Origin: DATJUC01 sp035502675
GTDB lineage: Bacteria; Vulcanimicrobiota; Vulcanimicrobiia; Vulcanimicrobiales; Vulcanimicrobiaceae
NCBI GenBank assembly: GCA_035502675.1
Contig: DATJUC010000058.1
Span: 1 to 8,156, forward strand
Length of the DNA stretch: 8,156 bases
Direction of reading: 5' to 3'
The notes under the pieces are model-generated. The model was not told the DNA's origin and searched no databases. It worked only from the letters and a program-made list of their open reading frames with translations. This document shows, one piece after another, positions 6,542-8,156 of this stretch. A program made the position numbers and the translations under genes. The first letter of the stretch is position 1; each line of letters opens with the position of its first letter.

Positions 6542-6795
6542 CCGCGGGGCGGCCGGCCCCAACCGGACTGCACGTAGGTGCCGTCGACGACGATCGCCGG
6601 CACGGTCGGATCGTTGCCGGTGTACGCGAACATGCGGCGCCGCTGCTCGCGATCGTTCTGCGCGTCGCGGGCGACGTACGACCGGCCGGCGGCGTCGTAG
6701 AACGCCATCGCCGCTCGACAGTACGGACACGCGGGGCTGATAAAGAGCTCGATCTCGGCTTGCTCGGGAAGACGCTCGACGTCGATGCGCGACAT
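6538..6795 (-). CDS. Small CPYC glutaredoxin-like protein
   Basis: The 85-residue protein has the thioredoxin-fold landmarks of a glutaredoxin: strand IELFIS, the active-site CPYC at residues 23-26, helix RAAMAFYDAAG, a second strand YVARDA, then TVPAIVVDG (64-72) with the cis-Pro that binds the thiol substrate, and a final helix-poor tail GWGRPPRG. Dithiol glutaredoxins reduce disulfides or mixed glutathione disulfides in the cytoplasm; no signal peptide is visible. The start is chosen as MSRIDVERL (ATG 6795-6793). Upstream in-frame ATGs at 6819 and 6852 would add 8 or 19 residues of unconvincing sequence; none has a strong Shine-Dalgarno. The next gene starts within its stop codon, so the two form an operon. 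The C-terminus is short compared with E. coli-type glutaredoxins with a full last helix, so it may be a minimal NrdH/Grx-like form. Confidence 0.85.
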   Translation of the reverse strand: MSRIDVERLPEQAEIELFISPACPYCRAAMAFYDAAGRSYVARDAQNDREQRRRMFAYTGNDPTVPAIVVDGTYVQSGWGRPPRG

Positions 6796-7252
6796 GCAGC
6801 CAGCATCTTCGACTCGCATCCGGGCTGGCCTTGGTTCGCAAAAACCCGCCATTCCGGAATCGCAAAAGCGTTAACACGTCAACGTGCAATACCCAAAGCG
6901 TAAAGTGTAGGTAATCCCGCCGTCTCGGCTCTTGCTCCTCGGGCTCGTAGATGCGACGATACCGAAACGCCGCCGACGCGGAGGTCGGCACGGAAACCGG
7001 AACCTCGGTCATCGTCTCCCTCACTACTCAGCACGCCCGACATGCGCGACGGGCACATCTTGCAACCGTTCAAGCTCAAGCCGAGTCGTCCGGGTCTCCG
7101 TAGTTCCGAGTGCAAGCGCCGGGGTGGGCTGCTAGGTCAATCCGCGCCGGGAACCAGTCGTTCGCTGTAGCCACACGCAGCGAGCGAAGGGCCTCCCGGT
7201 GCGGTTCTCCGCGTCGCGCGGCCTCTGCGAGCCCGGCGTCGAATTCCGCCGC
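6796..7252. other. Stretch without a confident gene, upstream of glutaredoxin and rsmI
   Basis: These 457 bases hold no gene I can defend. Positions about 6840-6920 are AT-rich and probably carry the glutaredoxin promoter on the minus strand. On that strand TTTACG and TATTGC occur, but no well-spaced -35/-10 pair. An inverted repeat, CACGT-CA-ACGTG, lies at 6875-6886. Positions 6870-7012 contain the truncated minus-strand reading frame listed separately. Positions 7013-7252 are GC-rich and end at the rsmI ATG. I looked for tRNA, tmRNA, SRP RNA and RNase P RNA landmarks there and found none. Confidence 0.4.
6870..7012 (-). pseudogene. Truncated N-terminal coding fragment, possibly M50-protease-like
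   Basis: An ATG at 7012-7010 is preceded by GAGGGAG three bases away, the best Shine-Dalgarno in this part of the window. It opens MTEVPVSVPTSASAAFRYRR, then IYEPEEQEPRRRDYLHFTLW, and then the composition collapses into AT-rich intergenic sequence and afterwards the Arg-rich shadow of the glutaredoxin gene, with no stop of its own. The charged Arg/Glu/Pro run before a hydrophobic YLHFTLWVL recalls, from memory only, the cytoplasmic lead-in before the first membrane helix of M50 site-2 protease homologues; no HExxH or further helices follow in any frame. It may be the stump of a deleted gene. If it is translated, it would read into the Ig-like gene frame. Confidence 0.28.
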
Positions 7253-8107
7253 ATGCCTTTGGTCTTCGTGCCGACGCCGCTCGGCAATCTCCGCGACGTC
7301 ACGCTGCGCGCGCTCGACGTTTTGCGCGACGCGGACGTGATCGTCGCCGAAGACACGCGCGTCGGACGCAAGCTCCTGGCCGCACTCGGCCTCCCGGGCC
7401 GGCCGATCTGGAGCTATCGCGAGCAGAACGCCGCCGCGGCGACCGCTGGAATTCTCGAACGCGCCCGAAGCGCGCTGGTGGCGGTGACCAGCGACGCCGG
7501 AATGCCCGGCATTTCCGACCCCGGAAGCGCTCTGGTCAGCGCCGCCCGCGAAGCCGGCGTCGAGGTCGAAGTGCTGCCCGGTCCGAGCGCTTCCTTGGGC
7601 GTCGCCCTGCTCTCCGGCTTTCCGCTTCAGCGCTTCGCTTTCGAGGGCTTTCCGCCGCGGACCGCGGGCGCGCGGCGCGCCGCCTTGGCTCGCGCGCTGG
7701 CGTCGGGAGCGACCACGATTTGGTACGAAGCGCCGACCCGGATCCACGATACGCTCGCCGACCTCGCTGCGGTCGCGCCCGCGGCGCGGGTCTTTCTCGT
7801 CCGCGAATACACCAAGCTTCACGAAGAACGCTTGACCGGGACCCCGTCGGCGGTCGCGGAGGCGCTCTCCCGGCCGCCGCGCGGCGAGATCGCGTTTGCC
7901 GTCGCGCCTCTGCCGGTCGCCGCCCCGCCGCCGGACGACGCGGCGCTGGACGCGGCGATCGACGACCTTCTGGCGAGCGGCTGCCGCGTGGGCGAGATCG
8001 CGCGCCGGCTGGCCGAGCGCGGCGCCGGCGACCGGCGAGCGCTCTACGCACGTGCGAGCGCGCGCAAGAGCGACGCGGCGAAAGGCCGAAAGCCAGCGCA
8101 CTCATGA
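7253..8107 (+). CDS. rsmI: 16S rRNA (cytidine1402-2'-O)-methyltransferase RsmI
   Basis: RsmI uses S-adenosylmethionine to 2'-O-methylate C1402 of 16S rRNA in the ribosomal P site, tuning decoding fidelity. The 284-residue product carries the family motifs in order: VPTPLGNLRDVTLRALDVL (about 6-24), VAEDTR (31-36), SDAGMPGISDPG (80-91), VLPGPSASL (107-115), FEGFPPR (130-136), an IWYEAPTRI motif and FLVREYTKLHEE. It closes with a helical C-terminal domain (GEIARRLAERGAGDRRALYARA) typical of the family. Length is normal. The ATG at 7253 matches the usual family N-terminus; an upstream start at 7199 would add 18 atypical residues. No Shine-Dalgarno is visible before this ATG. Its TGA overlaps the metG ATG (ATGA at 8104-8107). 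rsmI and metG being close neighbours is known in other bacteria, so this is an ordinary translation-housekeeping unit. Confidence 0.95.
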   Translation: MPLVFVPTPLGNLRDVTLRALDVLRDADVIVAEDTRVGRKLLAALGLPGRPIWSYREQNAAAATAGILERARSALVAVTSDAGMPGISDPGSALVSAAREAGVEVEVLPGPSASLGVALLSGFPLQRFAFEGFPPRTAGARRAALARALASGATTIWYEAPTRIHDTLADLAAVAPAARVFLVREYTKLHEERLTGTPSAVAEALSRPPRGEIAFAVAPLPVAAPPPDDAALDAAIDDLLASGCRVGEIARRLAERGAGDRRALYARASARKSDAAKGRKPAHS

Positions 8108-8156
8108 GCCGCGCCTTCTACGTCACCACGCCGATCTATTACATCAGCGGCAATCC
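8104..8156 (+). CDS. metG: Methionyl-tRNA synthetase, N-terminal end only
   Basis: The 17 visible codons read MSRAFYVTTPIYYISGN, the characteristic opening of class I methionyl-tRNA synthetase, where FYVTTPIYY leads to the HIGH nucleotide-binding motif a few residues later. The gene runs off the right edge before that motif. It starts inside the rsmI stop (ATGA), so it is probably translationally coupled. The enzyme charges tRNA-Met with methionine using ATP in the cytoplasm. Confidence 0.93.
   Translation, partial: MSRAFYVTTPIYYISGN

Noticed and set aside
5240..7024. A single 594-residue minus-strand protein from 7024 to 5240
   Set aside because: The middle third is Arg/Ala-rich shadow sequence lying antiphase to a clear CPYC glutaredoxin gene. 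Only the part after 6541 looks like protein in this frame.
7100..7252. A structured RNA gene (tRNA, SRP RNA, tmRNA or RNase P) upstream of rsmI
   Set aside because: Fragments such as GGTTCTCCGC and GGCGTCGAATTCCGCC recall SRP or tRNA pieces, but the required conserved cores and arm spacing are absent.
7076..8101. A 341-residue minus-strand reading frame opposite rsmI
   Set aside because: It has Arg/Ala/Gly-rich shadow composition, and the opposite strand encodes an unmistakable RsmI.

Overview
The window is GC-rich and densely packed. It comes from a bacterium with two membranes, because it encodes an outer-membrane secretin. An uncultured diderm phylum such as Eremiobacterota (WPS-2) would fit the gene content and GC level, but that placement is a guess; nothing in the sequence fixes the taxon.

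Layout. (1) Positions 1-193, minus strand: the 5' end of a gene for a secreted protein, with a signal peptide, running off the left edge. (2) About 194-381: a relatively AT-rich divergent promoter region. (3) 382-5243, plus strand: five genes in which each stop codon overlaps the next start. They encode a CpaC/RcpA-type secretin, a small Flp-type pilin, a large TadE-like pseudopilin (460 aa), a TadG-like protein (387 aa) and a second TadE-like protein (233 aa). (4) 5240-6795, minus strand: a convergent pair, a small CPYC glutaredoxin followed by a single-pass membrane protein with three Ig-like repeats. Its stop overlaps that of the pilus operon. (5) 6796-7252: no confident gene. It holds a well-initiated but truncated reading frame on the minus strand, faintly like the start of an M50 site-2 protease, and an AT-rich stretch that probably carries the glutaredoxin promoter. 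(6) 7253-8156, plus strand: rsmI (16S rRNA 2'-O-methyltransferase) overlapping the start of metG (methionyl-tRNA synthetase), cut by the right edge.

How the genes work together. The plus-strand operon is the envelope and filament part of a Tad/Flp type IVb pilus: an outer-membrane pore, a major-pilin candidate and three minor, pilin-like proteins. No ATPase, inner-membrane platform, prepilin peptidase or CpaB/CpaE homologue is present, so the motor must be encoded elsewhere or borrowed. The three large pseudopilin-like proteins have long exported domains that are almost free of lysine, rich in Asn/Ser/Thr/Tyr/Trp, and carry even numbers of cysteines (6, 8 and 4). They look like disulfide-stabilised surface or tip modules and are the most novel part of the window. 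The glutaredoxin/Ig-like pair and rsmI-metG are separate units.
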